Source: Flavobacterium sp. ACAM 123 (lineage in GTDB: Bacteria; Bacteroidota; Bacteroidia; Flavobacteriales; Flavobacteriaceae). Taken from it: 52,296 bases of DNA. The notes beneath the pieces were generated by a model. The model worked only from the letters and a program-made list of their open reading frames with translations. It searched no databases and was not told where the DNA came from. How positions within the stretch are numbered: position 1 is the stretch's first letter; the number at the start of each line of letters is the position of its first letter. The DNA lies in assembly GCF_000264055.1 (NCBI RefSeq), contig NZ_AJXL01000013.1, positions 1 to 52,296 of the forward strand. The letters run 5' to 3'. Shown in pieces: positions 20,183 through 29,355 of this stretch. The position numbers were made by a program, and so were the translations under genes.

Positions 20183-21661
20183 ATGAAAAAGTATATATTT
20201 TTTACAATTGCTACTATAGTAATCTTTTCAACTCTTACTGTTTCTTGCAGCGATGAGTTTGTTAATCGAGATGTAGCATATTCTATAGATTCTGAGAATT
20301 ATTTTAATTCTAAATCTGATTACGACAATGCACTAGTGGCGACTTACGACTTACTCCAGTCTTCTTATGTGAATGTGCTGCTAGGTGAGATTGCATCTGA
20401 CAATACGTTAGCCGGTGGAGAAAGTCAAACAGATGTTATTGGTTTTCAACAAGTTGATGACATGATTCATACCCCGGTAAACAGTAACCTAAGAGACGTA
20501 TGGAACTGGATGTTTGCAGGAGTAAACAGAGCTAATTATATTTTAGAGTTTCAAAACAAAACTAATTTTGAGGGTAAAAACCAAGTTATCGCTGAAGCTC
20601 GTTTCCTTCGAGCATATTACCATTTTGAATTGGTAAAATGGTTTGGTGGAATTCCAATGAAAGGAGATGTCCGTTTCAAAGTTGGAGATGAAAAAATTAT
20701 TCCCCGCTCAACGGTCAAAGAGGTTTATGAGTCAATTGAAGCAGATTTAATTTATGCTTCTGAAAATTTAGCCGCTTTACCTGCACAAAAAGGAAGAGCA
20801 ACAAAAGGAGCTGCTCTAGCACTTTTAGGAAAAGCATATTTATATCAAGACAACTTTCCTAAGGCGGCAACTACTTTAGAAAGTGTAATCACTGCAAGCA
20901 ATTACTCACTTGTGGCAGATTATAATTCGATTTTTGAATCTGAGGGTGAAAATGGAGCTGAATCCGTTTTTGAAGTTCAATACACTGATGTTGAGGGAGC
21001 TGGTTTTGGCTGTCTGCAATGCAGTGAAGGAAATGTAGCTGTTGGTTTCAGCGGACCTAGAAATTATTCAGGGACCGTATTTACCTCTGGTTTTAGTTTT
21101 AATGTTCCAACACAAAAGATAGTAAATGCTTTTGAAGCAGGAGACAATCGTAAGGCTGTAGCCATTTTAGACATTAAGGATTGGGCATTAAAAACAGGCG
21201 CTACCTATGGTCAAGGATATGAGCATACTGGATATTTCAATAGAAAATACATACCAAGAAAAAGAAGTGCAAATGCTGCGGGAGATTTAAACTTAACGAA
21301 TCCTAATAATTACAGATCGATACGTTATGCTGATGTTTTATTGATGGCAGCTGAGGCTTTTAATAGAAGCGGATTAAGCGATGTTAAAGCTAGAGGATAC
21401 TTGAACCAAGTGAGAAGGCGTGCTTTTGGAGATCTTAATCATGATATTTCTGCATCAGGAGCGGCACTAACAGATTTTATTTTAGCAGAAAGAAAAATAG
21501 AATTAGTTGGTGAAGGGCATCGTTTCTTTGATTTAGTGAGAACTAAAAAAGCAGCTCAAGAAATAACTGGATTTACAGCTGGAAAAAATGAATTATTTCC
21601 TATTCCAATTGAGGAAATTCAGTTTGCAAATGGAAATTGGACACAAAACCCTGGATATTAA
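20183..21661 (+). CDS. SusD/RagB-type surface glycan-binding lipoprotein
   Basis: The 492-residue product is the lid partner of the SusC transporter. It has a lipoprotein signal with lipobox cysteine at about residue 23 (LTVSCSDEF), the N-terminal SusD-like domain with TPR-type helices (ARFLRAYYHFELVKWFGGIP), and the RagB/SusD C-terminal domain with YADVLLMAAEAFNRSG and AERKIELVGEGHRFFDLVRT. It ends in PIPIEEIQFANGNWTQNPGY, the usual tail. Eleven bases separate it from susC, so they are co-transcribed. Confidence 0.95.
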   Translation: MKKYIFFTIATIVIFSTLTVSCSDEFVNRDVAYSIDSENYFNSKSDYDNALVATYDLLQSSYVNVLLGEIASDNTLAGGESQTDVIGFQQVDDMIHTPVNSNLRDVWNWMFAGVNRANYILEFQNKTNFEGKNQVIAEARFLRAYYHFELVKWFGGIPMKGDVRFKVGDEKIIPRSTVKEVYESIEADLIYASENLAALPAQKGRATKGAALALLGKAYLYQDNFPKAATTLESVITASNYSLVADYNSIFESEGENGAESVFEVQYTDVEGAGFGCLQCSEGNVAVGFSGPRNYSGTVFTSGFSFNVPTQKIVNAFEAGDNRKAVAILDIKDWALKTGATYGQGYEHTGYFNRKYIPRKRSANAAGDLNLTNPNNYRSIRYADVLLMAAEAFNRSGLSDVKARGYLNQVRRRAFGDLNHDISASGAALTDFILAERKIELVGEGHRFFDLVRTKKAAQEITGFTAGKNELFPIPIEEIQFANGNWTQNPGY

Positions 21662-21675
21662 AACAAACAGTAATT

Positions 21676-23301
21676 ATGAAAAATTTAAAATTAATAGCAA
21701 GTCTTCTTGTTTTTACGCTCTTTTTAGGGTGTTCAGAAGACAATTTAGATGTTGATTTGGACGCTTTGGAGGCGCCACAAAACATTTCAGCATTAACCAC
21801 AGTGACTCAGGATAATACAGGAAAAGTTACCTTTTTACCTAAAGGAGAAGGAGTGACACAATATGAAATATTTTTTGGAGATGGAACAACTACTCCAGCT
21901 TATGTAGGTCCGGGCGGAACGGTAGAGCATACCTATAAAGAAGGTATTTATGATGCCAAAATTATAGGAACTACTCTTAACGGTAAAAAAACAGAAGTGA
22001 TTCAAAAAGTGATAGTTTCATTCAAATCACCAGAAAACCTTCTAGTTACAATTGAAAATGATTTATCAGTTTCTAAGAAAGTAAATGTAAAAGCAACGGC
22101 AGATTATGCTTTGTTTTATGATGTTTATTTTGGCGAAGCTGGAAAACCAAATGCAGTAAGTGCTAATAACGGAGAGTCAATTTCTTATACATATCAAAAT
22201 GCAGGTGTTTATACCATTAGAGTGGTTTCAAAAAGTGCTGCGATCAAAAGCACAGAGTATACTAAGGTTTTTACTGTAACAGTAGTGAACCAGCCTTTTA
22301 CTTCTGCAGCAACTCCTCCTAATAGACAGGCATCGGATGTGATTTCGATTTATAGTTCAAAGTATGCTGATGTCGCCGGAACAAATTATTTCCCAGATTG
22401 GGGACAAGGTGGTCAAGGTAGTAGTTGGGCAGAATTTGATTTGAATGGGGACAAAATGCTTAATTATATTAAGTTGAGTTACCAAGGAATAGCTTTGGCA
22501 GACGGAAAAACAATTAATGTATCTGGAATGGAATTCATTCACATGGATGTTTGGACAGCGGATTTGCAAAAATTAGAAACTTCATTAATTAGTAAGACTA
22601 ATGGTGAAAAACCAGTAGTGAAAAATTTGGTTGCCAACCAATGGAATAGTCTTGATATTCCAATTTCGGCCTTTACGAGTCAAGGATTAACAGTTGCTGA
22701 TATTTTTCAATTGAAATTTGTAGGTACGCCATGGGCAGCAGGAACTGTTTTTATTGATAATATCTATTTCTATAAAGCGCCTTCTGCATTGATCGAAATG
22801 CCAATTGATTTTGAATCTACTACTTTAACTTACCCTTGGGCAGGTTTTGGAGCTGCTGATTTTGGACCGATTCCAGTTTCAGTAGTGGTAAATCCAGATA
22901 AAACAGGAAATAATCTTTCTAATAAAGTGGTTAAAATAGAAAAACCATCTGGAGCACAAGTTTGGGCGGGAGCAAGTTTGAATTTAGATTCAAAAGTTGA
23001 TTTTACAAAGGGAACAAAAGTGAAAATAAATGTTTGGTCTCCTAAAGTAGGAGCGAAAATATTATTTAAAATGGAAGTGTCAACATCACCTAAAGATGGA
23101 AATGGAAATCCAACCGTTTTTGTAGAGATTGAAGCCACCACTACCGTTGCTAATTCGTGGCAAGTATTAACCTTTGATCTGACCAGTGCAGCAGCATTTA
23201 AAACGACGAATGCCTATGACAGAGTAATATTGTTTCCTGATTTTAACGTAGGTGGTACTGGAACAAGCTATTATTTTGACGATATTAAACAATCCAACTA
23301 A
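21676..23301 (+). CDS. surface glycan-binding lipoprotein with PKD and CBM-like domains
   Basis: I start at ATG 21676 (MKNLKLIASLLVFTLFLGC), which gives a proper lipoprotein signal, rather than the upstream ATG inside susD; the product is 541 residues. Two PKD-like domains follow the lipobox (GVTQYEIFFGDGTTTP and YDVYFGEAGKPN), then two beta-sandwich modules, each ending in a similar signature (FIDNIYFYK and YYFDDIKQSN). Such SusE/SGBP-type proteins hold glycan at the cell surface beside SusCD. The last module is similar to the ruined module at about 15980-16350, so the two genes probably share origin. It lies 14 bases after susD. There is no catalytic motif. Confidence 0.85.
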   Translation: MKNLKLIASLLVFTLFLGCSEDNLDVDLDALEAPQNISALTTVTQDNTGKVTFLPKGEGVTQYEIFFGDGTTTPAYVGPGGTVEHTYKEGIYDAKIIGTTLNGKKTEVIQKVIVSFKSPENLLVTIENDLSVSKKVNVKATADYALFYDVYFGEAGKPNAVSANNGESISYTYQNAGVYTIRVVSKSAAIKSTEYTKVFTVTVVNQPFTSAATPPNRQASDVISIYSSKYADVAGTNYFPDWGQGGQGSSWAEFDLNGDKMLNYIKLSYQGIALADGKTINVSGMEFIHMDVWTADLQKLETSLISKTNGEKPVVKNLVANQWNSLDIPISAFTSQGLTVADIFQLKFVGTPWAAGTVFIDNIYFYKAPSALIEMPIDFESTTLTYPWAGFGAADFGPIPVSVVVNPDKTGNNLSNKVVKIEKPSGAQVWAGASLNLDSKVDFTKGTKVKINVWSPKVGAKILFKMEVSTSPKDGNGNPTVFVEIEATTTVANSWQVLTFDLTSAAAFKTTNAYDRVILFPDFNVGGTGTSYYFDDIKQSN

Positions 23302-23312
23302 AAATATAAAAG

Positions 23313-24952
23313 ATGAAAAAATAATTATTAACACATTCTCCATTTTTATACTGTTACTAATGGTGAATTGTTCGAAAGATGATTTTTCCTTTGGTTCATT
23401 GCAGGCTCCAACAAATCTGCAAGTTGCCGTGGAGCTTATCGGTAAAACAACAGCAAATCCCAATGGTGATGGGTCTGGTAAAGTTAAATTTACAGCAACT
23501 GCAGATGATGCGATATCTTATAAATTTATTTTCCCTGATGGTACCTCTACAAATGCACCTAATGGTGTTTTTGAAAAGCTTTTTACAAAAGTAGGTCTTA
23601 ATTCTTACAATGTAACTGTTGTTGCTTCGGGCACAGGTGGAGTATCAACGAATACTACTGTTGAAGTAAAGGTTCAAAGTAACTTTGAAGATGCTGAAGC
23701 GGTTAAACTTTTAACAGGAGGTACTTCTAAAAAATGGTATGTTTCTGCTTCAGAACCAGGTCATTTGGGTGTTGGGCAAAACGATGGCGATGCGACTAAG
23801 AATTATTTCGCTAATTATTACCAAGCGGTTGCGTTTGAAAAAGCTGGTGCAGCAGCAACTAGTTGTTTCTACGAAAATGTACTAACGTTCAGTTTGGATG
23901 GCGGGGTCATGAAATTCAAATTGGATAATGGTGGCTCTACATTTTTTAACTCTAATTATTTAAGTGTAGGTGGCGGTGCAGGAAAAGATGATGCTTGTTT
24001 AGTTTACAATACAGGAGGTCTTAAAACGGTTGCTTTGAGTCCTTCAGAGTCAGTTGTAACACGCAATGCCGATCGTTTGACGCAAACAAGAGGTACTGCT
24101 ATGAATTTCTCTGATGGCGGATTTATGGGTTATTATGTAGGACAAAGTTCTTATGAAATTCTATCAATTACAGATAATCGAATGACTGTGCGTTTTGTAC
24201 AGGGAAATAATACAGGTTTAGCTTGGTACATGATTTTTACTACAACAAAACCAACGCAAGCGGTAACTGACTTTACAACGCTTAAGTTTTCGGATGAGTT
24301 TAATACTGACGGTGCACCTGATCCAGCTAAATGGTCCTATGATTTAGGTGCCGGAGGATGGGGAAATAGTGAAGCGCAAAACTATACCAATAGTGCTGAT
24401 AATGTAATTGTTGCTAATGGAAATTTAAAAATCACCGCTAAAAAAGTAGGATCGGGATATACTTCGACTCGATTAAAATCAGAAGGTAAGTACAAGTTTA
24501 CATATGGTAAGGTAGAAGTACGAGCGAAATTGCCTGCAGGTGGAGGAACATGGCCCGCTATTTGGATGTTGGGTTCAGATTATGCAACAAATACATGGCC
24601 GGGTTGTGGAGAAATAGATATTATGGAACATAAAGGAAATGAACCTAACGTGATTCATGGAACTTTGCATTATCCCGGTCGTTCTGGTGGTAATGGAAAT
24701 GGAAGTGTTAAAACAATTACCAATGCTTCTACAGAATTTCATGTTTATAAAACGATTTGGACTGCAGCTTCAGTAAAAATATTTGTAGATGATGTATTAT
24801 ACCACACTGTAGCAAATGATGGCAGCTTACCATTTAATAAAGACTTTTTCATGATTTTAAACGTAGCTATGGGAGGAACTTTTGGTGGAGCAATAGACCC
24901 TGCTTTTACGCAATCTTCAATGGAGATTGATTATGTGAGAGTTTATCAATAA
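23313..24952 (+). CDS. GH16 endo-beta-1,3-glucanase with PKD-like domain; start out of frame
   Basis: The catalytic domain (from about LKFSDEFNTDG) carries the GH16 motif GEIDIMEH, whose two glutamates are nucleophile and acid/base; such enzymes cut laminarin-type glucan at the cell surface. Before it lie a lipobox (LLLMVNCSKDD), a PKD-like domain (SYKFIFPDGTSTN) and a spacer domain. The problem is the start: ATG 23313 is followed by only six A and then TAA. One added A (or loss of two) would give MKKIIINTFSIFILLLMVNC, a proper lipoprotein signal, and a 546-aa enzyme. The open frame itself runs back to 23252, into the previous gene. Either a sequencing error, a real lesion, or slippage in the A-run explains this. 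As written, only starts without a signal peptide, such as ATG 23360, or an overlapping one are available. Confidence 0.85.
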
Positions 24953-24979
24953 CAATTAAGTATTTATTTATAGAGATTA

Positions 24980-25010
24980 AAAAGGTCGGTTGTTTACCGG
25001 CCTTTTAATT
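24980..25010 (+). terminator. hairpin terminator between GH16 and GH3 genes
   Basis: AAAAGGTCGG and CCGGCCTTTT form a 10-bp stem with one G-U pair and a 7-base loop, followed by a T-rich tract. It ends the susCD-SGBP-GH16 unit; the GH3-GH16 pair would need read-through or its own promoter. Confidence 0.8.
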
Positions 25011-25035
25011 TTGATAATTTTAAAAAAAGAAATAC

Positions 25036-27339
25036 ATGAAAAATAATTTAAGATTTATATTACCCATCATTACGGCTTCCCTTTTAGTAGCGGGTTGTGG
25101 TGATAAAATAATGAAGCCATCTTTGTCTTACACGAAAGATAATATTTTAGAAAGGAAAGTGGATTCTGTTTTAAAGTTAATGACATTAGAAGAAAAAGTA
25201 GGACAACTTAATCAATATAATGGATTTTGGGAAATAACCGGTCCTACTCCTAAAGAGGGACAGGCGGCAAAAAAGTATGATGATTTAAAAAAGGGTTTAG
25301 TTGGGTCTATGCTCAACGTTAAAGGGGTTAAAGATGTTAGGGCATTACAAAAAATTGCAGTCGAAGAAACAAGATTAGGTATTCCTCTGATTTTTGGGTT
25401 TGACGTAATTCATGGATATAAAACTATAAGTCCTATACCATTGGCTGAGTCCGCAAGCTGGGATATGGAGGCTATTAAAAAATCAGCAGCGATGGCTGCA
25501 GAGGAGGCTTCTGCCGTTGGTCTAAACTGGACTTTTGCACCCATGGTCGATATTTCTCGTGATGCGAGATGGGGTAGAGTTATGGAAGGCGCAGGTGAGG
25601 ATGCTTTTTTAGGAAGTAAAATTGCGGTGGCAAGAGTCCAAGGTTTTCAAGGAACAGATTTAGCGGCCACAAATACTATTTTGGCTTGTGCCAAACATTT
25701 TGCAGGGTATGGCTTTGCAGAATCGGGAAGGGATTATAATACAGTTGATGTGAGTGAAAGCACCTTACAGAACATTATTTTCCCTCCTTTTAAAGCAGCT
25801 GTTGATGCTGGAGTGAGAACTTTTATGAATTCCTTCAATGAATTGAACGGGGTTCCTGCAACAGGAAATCGATACTTACAAAGAGAAATATTAAAAGGGG
25901 ATTGGAATTTTGATGGTTTTGTTGTTTCAGATTGGGGTTCTATCAATGAGATGATTGCTCACGGTTATGCAAAAGACAGTAAACAAGCCGCAGAAATTGC
26001 GATTAATGCAGGTTCTGATATGGATATGGAATCCAGTGCTTACGTAGGGTATTTAGTGGAATTGGTGCAGGAAGGGAAAGTAAGCGAGAACCTAATTGAT
26101 GATGCAGCCAGAAGAATACTTAAAGTGAAATTTGAATTGGGGTTGTTCGATGATCCATATAAGTATTGTGATGAAATCCGCGAAAAAGAAACGGTAGGAA
26201 GCCCTAAGTTCCAAGAAGAGGTTTTAGATATGGCAAAAAAATCAATTGTCTTATTAAAAAATGAAAACGAAGTGTTGCCTCTTAAAAAATCAGGATTGAA
26301 AATCGCGCTGATAGGAGCATTGGCAAATGATAAAACGAGTCCTCTGGGCAGTTGGAGAATTGCTGCTGATGATGAAAGTGCTGTTTCAGTATTGGAGGGA
26401 CTTCAAGACTATAAAGGGAATCAACTTAGCTATGCTAAAGGAGCTGATGTTAGTGTTGGAAGAACCCAATTCGTTTGGGAGACCAAAATTAATATGACGG
26501 ATAAGAGTGGTTTTCCGGAAGCAATTTCCGCAGCAAAGCAGGCTGACGTCGTTATAATGGTTTTAGGAGAGCATGGTTTGCAATCTGGTGAAGGAAGAAG
26601 TAGAACTGATTTAGGATTGCCAGGAGTACAACAGGAGTTGTTGGAAACAATTTTCAAAGCAAACCCTAATGTTGTTTTAGTTTTAAATAATGGACGTCCA
26701 TTGGCTATGCCATGGGCTGACGAAAATATTCCAGCTATTGTGGAAGCTTGGCATTTAGGGAGTCAAAGTGGTAATGCTATTGCTCAAGTCTTGTACGGTG
26801 ACTATAATCCGAGTGGAAAATTACCAATGACATTTCCAAGAAATGTAGGTCAAGTACCCATTTACTATAATTATAAAAATACAGGAAGACCCATTATGAA
26901 TGAGCCAGAAAGTGTTTTTTGGTCGCATTACATTGATGAAGAAAATACTCCGCTGTATCCATTCGGGTACGGTTTGAGTTATTCTAAATTTGAGTATTCT
27001 GATTTAAAACTGAGTAGCAGTTCTTTTTCCAAAAACGGAAAAATAGCTGTTTCAGTAAAAGTTAAAAACGTTGGAAAAGTTACTGGAAAAGAAGTGGTTC
27101 AACTGTATATCAGAGATCTGATAGGCAGTGTAACAAGACCTGTTAAAGAGTTAAAAGGTTTTGAAATGATAGAATTAAAAGCTAACGAAACGAAAGAAAT
27201 TACTTTTAATATCGATGAAAAAACAATCGAATTTTTTACTGCTAATCGTAAATGGGAAGCAGAACCGGGCGACTTTAATGTCTTTGTCGGTGGAAGTTCA
27301 GTGAAAACCTTACAAACGAATTTTCAATACTCTAACTAA
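25036..27339 (+). CDS. bglX: GH3 beta-glucosidase, lipoprotein (BglX-like)
   Basis: The 767-residue product releases glucose from the oligosaccharides made by the GH16 enzymes, probably in the periplasm. It has a lipoprotein signal (PIITASLLVAGCGDK), the N-terminal GH3 TIM barrel with KHFAGYG and the nucleophile aspartate of GFVVSDWGS (D299), the C-terminal alpha/beta sandwich (KKSIVLLKNENEVLPLKK), and a terminal fibronectin-III-like domain (VSVKVKNVGKVTGKEVVQLY). Length and order are typical of BglX. The next gene, another GH16, starts six bases later, so the two form one transcription unit. Confidence 0.94.
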   Translation: MKNNLRFILPIITASLLVAGCGDKIMKPSLSYTKDNILERKVDSVLKLMTLEEKVGQLNQYNGFWEITGPTPKEGQAAKKYDDLKKGLVGSMLNVKGVKDVRALQKIAVEETRLGIPLIFGFDVIHGYKTISPIPLAESASWDMEAIKKSAAMAAEEASAVGLNWTFAPMVDISRDARWGRVMEGAGEDAFLGSKIAVARVQGFQGTDLAATNTILACAKHFAGYGFAESGRDYNTVDVSESTLQNIIFPPFKAAVDAGVRTFMNSFNELNGVPATGNRYLQREILKGDWNFDGFVVSDWGSINEMIAHGYAKDSKQAAEIAINAGSDMDMESSAYVGYLVELVQEGKVSENLIDDAARRILKVKFELGLFDDPYKYCDEIREKETVGSPKFQEEVLDMAKKSIVLLKNENEVLPLKKSGLKIALIGALANDKTSPLGSWRIAADDESAVSVLEGLQDYKGNQLSYAKGADVSVGRTQFVWETKINMTDKSGFPEAISAAKQADVVIMVLGEHGLQSGEGRSRTDLGLPGVQQELLETIFKANPNVVLVLNNGRPLAMPWADENIPAIVEAWHLGSQSGNAIAQVLYGDYNPSGKLPMTFPRNVGQVPIYYNYKNTGRPIMNEPESVFWSHYIDEENTPLYPFGYGLSYSKFEYSDLKLSSSSFSKNGKIAVSVKVKNVGKVTGKEVVQLYIRDLIGSVTRPVKELKGFEMIELKANETKEITFNIDEKTIEFFTANRKWEAEPGDFNVFVGGSSVKTLQTNFQYSN

Positions 27340-27345
27340 ATAAAA

Positions 27346-28101
27346 ATGAAAAAATTTTTAATATTACTTCTTATTGGAAGCGCTTGTTTTGGACAGGGGA
27401 CTAAGAGAAAACTAGTTTGGGAAGAAAATTTCAAGGGTAAACACTTAAACGAGGAAATTTGGAATGTTGAATTAGGAAATGGTTGTCCTAATTGCGGTTG
27501 GGGTAATAATGAACGACAACTTTACACTAACGAAAACCATATAATCGCAAAGGGAAAGTTAGTAATTACCGCAAAAAAAGAAGGAGAAAAGTACACGTCA
27601 ACACGAATCACTACAAAAGCTAAAAAAGAATTCCAATATGGTTATTTTGAAGCCAAAGCAAAATTGCCCGTTGGGCATGGCATCTGGCCCGCTTTTTGGA
27701 TGTTGGGGTCTAATATTGATACAGTAGGTTGGCCACAATGTGGTGAAATTGATATCCTGGAATACGTGGGAAGAGAACCTAATATTATTTTTACTTCTTT
27801 GCATACGCAGGACAGTCACGGAAATACCATCAACACTAAAAAAACAAAGATTGAAGATATCGAAGAAGGCTATCATATCTATGCGATGGATTGGTCCAAA
27901 GATAAAATAGATTTTTTTGTTGATAATAACTTAGTATATACTTTCAATCCAGAGAATAAAACGGAAGCCATTTGGCCTTACAATCAACCCTTCTTTTTTA
28001 TTGTCAATTTGGCAATTGGAGGAAGTTTTGGAGGACCGGATGTTGACGATTCCGTTTTTCCGCAAGATTTTTCTGTAGATTACATTCGAGTATACCAATA
28101 A
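27346..28101 (+). CDS. GH16 endo-beta-1,3-glucanase (laminarinase-like), secreted
   Basis: This compact 251-residue enzyme has a signal peptide (FLILLLIGSACFGQ) and then the GH16 domain directly. The catalytic motif GEIDILEYVG gives nucleophile E134 and acid/base E139, with D136 between. WPAFWMLG and the terminal FSVDYIRVYQ are family hallmarks. It has no PKD or lipobox, so it is probably periplasmic, unlike the surface-type GH16 at 23313, and would shorten imported oligosaccharides before the GH3 enzyme. It shares about the same fold and motifs with that paralogue. A strong terminator follows. Confidence 0.94.
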   Translation: MKKFLILLLIGSACFGQGTKRKLVWEENFKGKHLNEEIWNVELGNGCPNCGWGNNERQLYTNENHIIAKGKLVITAKKEGEKYTSTRITTKAKKEFQYGYFEAKAKLPVGHGIWPAFWMLGSNIDTVGWPQCGEIDILEYVGREPNIIFTSLHTQDSHGNTINTKKTKIEDIEEGYHIYAMDWSKDKIDFFVDNNLVYTFNPENKTEAIWPYNQPFFFIVNLAIGGSFGGPDVDDSVFPQDFSVDYIRVYQ

Positions 28102-28122
28102 ATATAGGTCTTTACTGTAAGA

Positions 28123-28157
28123 AAAGTAGCAAGTAAATTTCAACTTGCTACTTTTTT
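28123..28157 (+). terminator. terminator at the end of the PUL
   Basis: AAAGTAGCAAGT and ACTTGCTACTTT form a perfect 12-bp stem with an 8-base loop, followed by a T-run. Confidence 0.85.
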
Positions 28158-28475
28158 ATTTTCAGGCCTGACCGTATTTTGATATTTTTTTTTATATTTG
28201 AGCGCTGCTCTTTATTATGAGAAAATTAAGGGGGACAATGTTCTTCAAATTCTTTTTACTGTTCAACAAAAATAATTAAATGGAAAGTTGAAGTCCTTGT
28301 TTTTAACGCTTTAAAAATTAGGGTGTTAATTTTTCTTAATTTTATTTGTTTGTTAGCGTAAATATTTGTTAAATTTGATTATCAAACTAATATTAAAAAA
28401 CCAATAGCCTATACCATAAAACTACTTTTAGGAAAAATTACTCCAAATTTTAAACAAGAACTAAAAGGTATAACT
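28158..28475 (+). other. intergenic region and leader before the sigma-factor gene
   Basis: About 318 bases without a credible gene. It contains the promoter at 28349-28377 and a roughly 90-base leader. Another box-like word TATATTTG lies at 28193-28200 without a -33 partner at proper spacing. Confidence 0.5.
28349..28377 (+). promoter_or_regulatory. promoter of the ECF sigma-factor gene
   Basis: TTTG at 28349-28352, a 17-base spacer, and TAAATTTG at 28370-28377 match the flavobacterial promoter TTG-N17-23-TAnnTTTG. The leader to the ATG would be about 90 bases. Confidence 0.6.
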
Positions 28476-29060
28476 ATGGCTAATATACAATCTCCAGACG
28501 CTTTATTGGTGCAAGAATATGTAGCAGGTAATGAAGAGGCCCTGTCCACATTAATCAAAAGACATGAATCAAGAATTTACGGCTTTATCTATTCTAAAAT
28601 TTCAGATAGAGACATTTCAAATGATATTTTTCAAGATACTTTTATTAAAGTAATCAAAACGCTAAAGTCTAATTCATACAACGAGGAGGGTAAGTTTTTA
28701 CCTTGGGTTATGCGAATCTCCCACAACCTCATCATAGATCATTTTAGAAGAAACAAGAAAATGCCTCTATTTAGAGAAACAGAAGAGTTTTCAATCTTTT
28801 CGATAATGTCTGATGATTCCCCTACAATAGAAAATAAAATTATAGCCGACCAAGTGGAAATGGATATAAAGAAGCTAATCGAAGAGCTTCCTCTTGATCA
28901 AAAGGAGGTGTTGGTCATGCGCATGTATCAGGATATGAGTTTTAAAGAGATTTCTGAAATTACAGGAGTAAGTATCAATACTTCCTTAGGCAGAATGCGT
29001 TACGCTTTAATGAACCTAAGAAAAGTTATTGATAAGCACCAAATTGTTTTAACGAATTAA
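28476..29060 (+). CDS. ECF-type RNA polymerase sigma factor
   Basis: The 194-residue protein has sigma region 2 (DIFQDTFIKVIKTL, then WVMRISHNLIIDHFRR) and region 4 with a helix-turn-helix (SFKEISEITGVSINTSLGRM). This is the size of group-4 (ECF) sigma factors. No anti-sigma factor gene lies next to it; a 47-aa protein follows after 50 bases, and control may involve that small protein or transcription. MANIQSPDALLVQEYVAGNE is a common start for flavobacterial members. The regulon cannot be predicted. Confidence 0.92.
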   Translation: MANIQSPDALLVQEYVAGNEEALSTLIKRHESRIYGFIYSKISDRDISNDIFQDTFIKVIKTLKSNSYNEEGKFLPWVMRISHNLIIDHFRRNKKMPLFRETEEFSIFSIMSDDSPTIENKIIADQVEMDIKKLIEELPLDQKEVLVMRMYQDMSFKEISEITGVSINTSLGRMRYALMNLRKVIDKHQIVLTN

Positions 29061-29110
29061 CAATATATAGAGATATGCCACGTTATTAATAAAAACAAAT
29101 TAATCACAGC

Positions 29111-29254
29111 ATGGCAAAAATTTACTCTAAAAAATCATTACCCGTTAAGGTAATGAAACCAAGAAAAGAAGTCGTTTCTTTTTTACTAAATTATTCAAAG
29201 GCGCTAAGCATGATAGAAATTGACAATCATAGTTATGAGATTATTTCAAATTAG
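29111..29254 (+). CDS. 47-aa basic protein downstream of the sigma factor
   Basis: An intact 47-codon ORF (MAKIYSKKSLPVKVMKPRKE at its start) that is basic in its N-terminal third and ends YEIISN. It lies 50 bases after the sigma-factor stop, in the same direction, and before a convergent terminator. No membrane segment or metal motif. The composition and position suggest a real conserved partner gene, possibly a regulator of the sigma factor, but there is no direct evidence for function. Confidence 0.65.
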   Translation: MAKIYSKKSLPVKVMKPRKEVVSFLLNYSKALSMIEIDNHSYEIISN

Positions 29255-29312
29255 TATTATTGTTAGTTGAAATGCTTAAAAGTCAAGTACTATTGTTCAA
29301 CTTGAATTGATG

Positions 29313-29355
29313 AATTTCACTATTTTGTATATTAGAGTAGTGAAATTTATTTTTT
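29313..29355. terminator. convergent terminator between the sigma unit and nth
   Basis: AATTTCACTA and TAGTGAAATT form a 10-bp stem with a 15-base loop and a T-run on the plus side. It overlaps the stop of nth. Confidence 0.55.

Noticed and set aside
23252..23312. Upstream start of the GH16 frame within the preceding gene
   Set aside because: It would add an N-terminus without a signal peptide before the lipoprotein signal; the ATG at 23313 with a one-base slip explains the sequence better.
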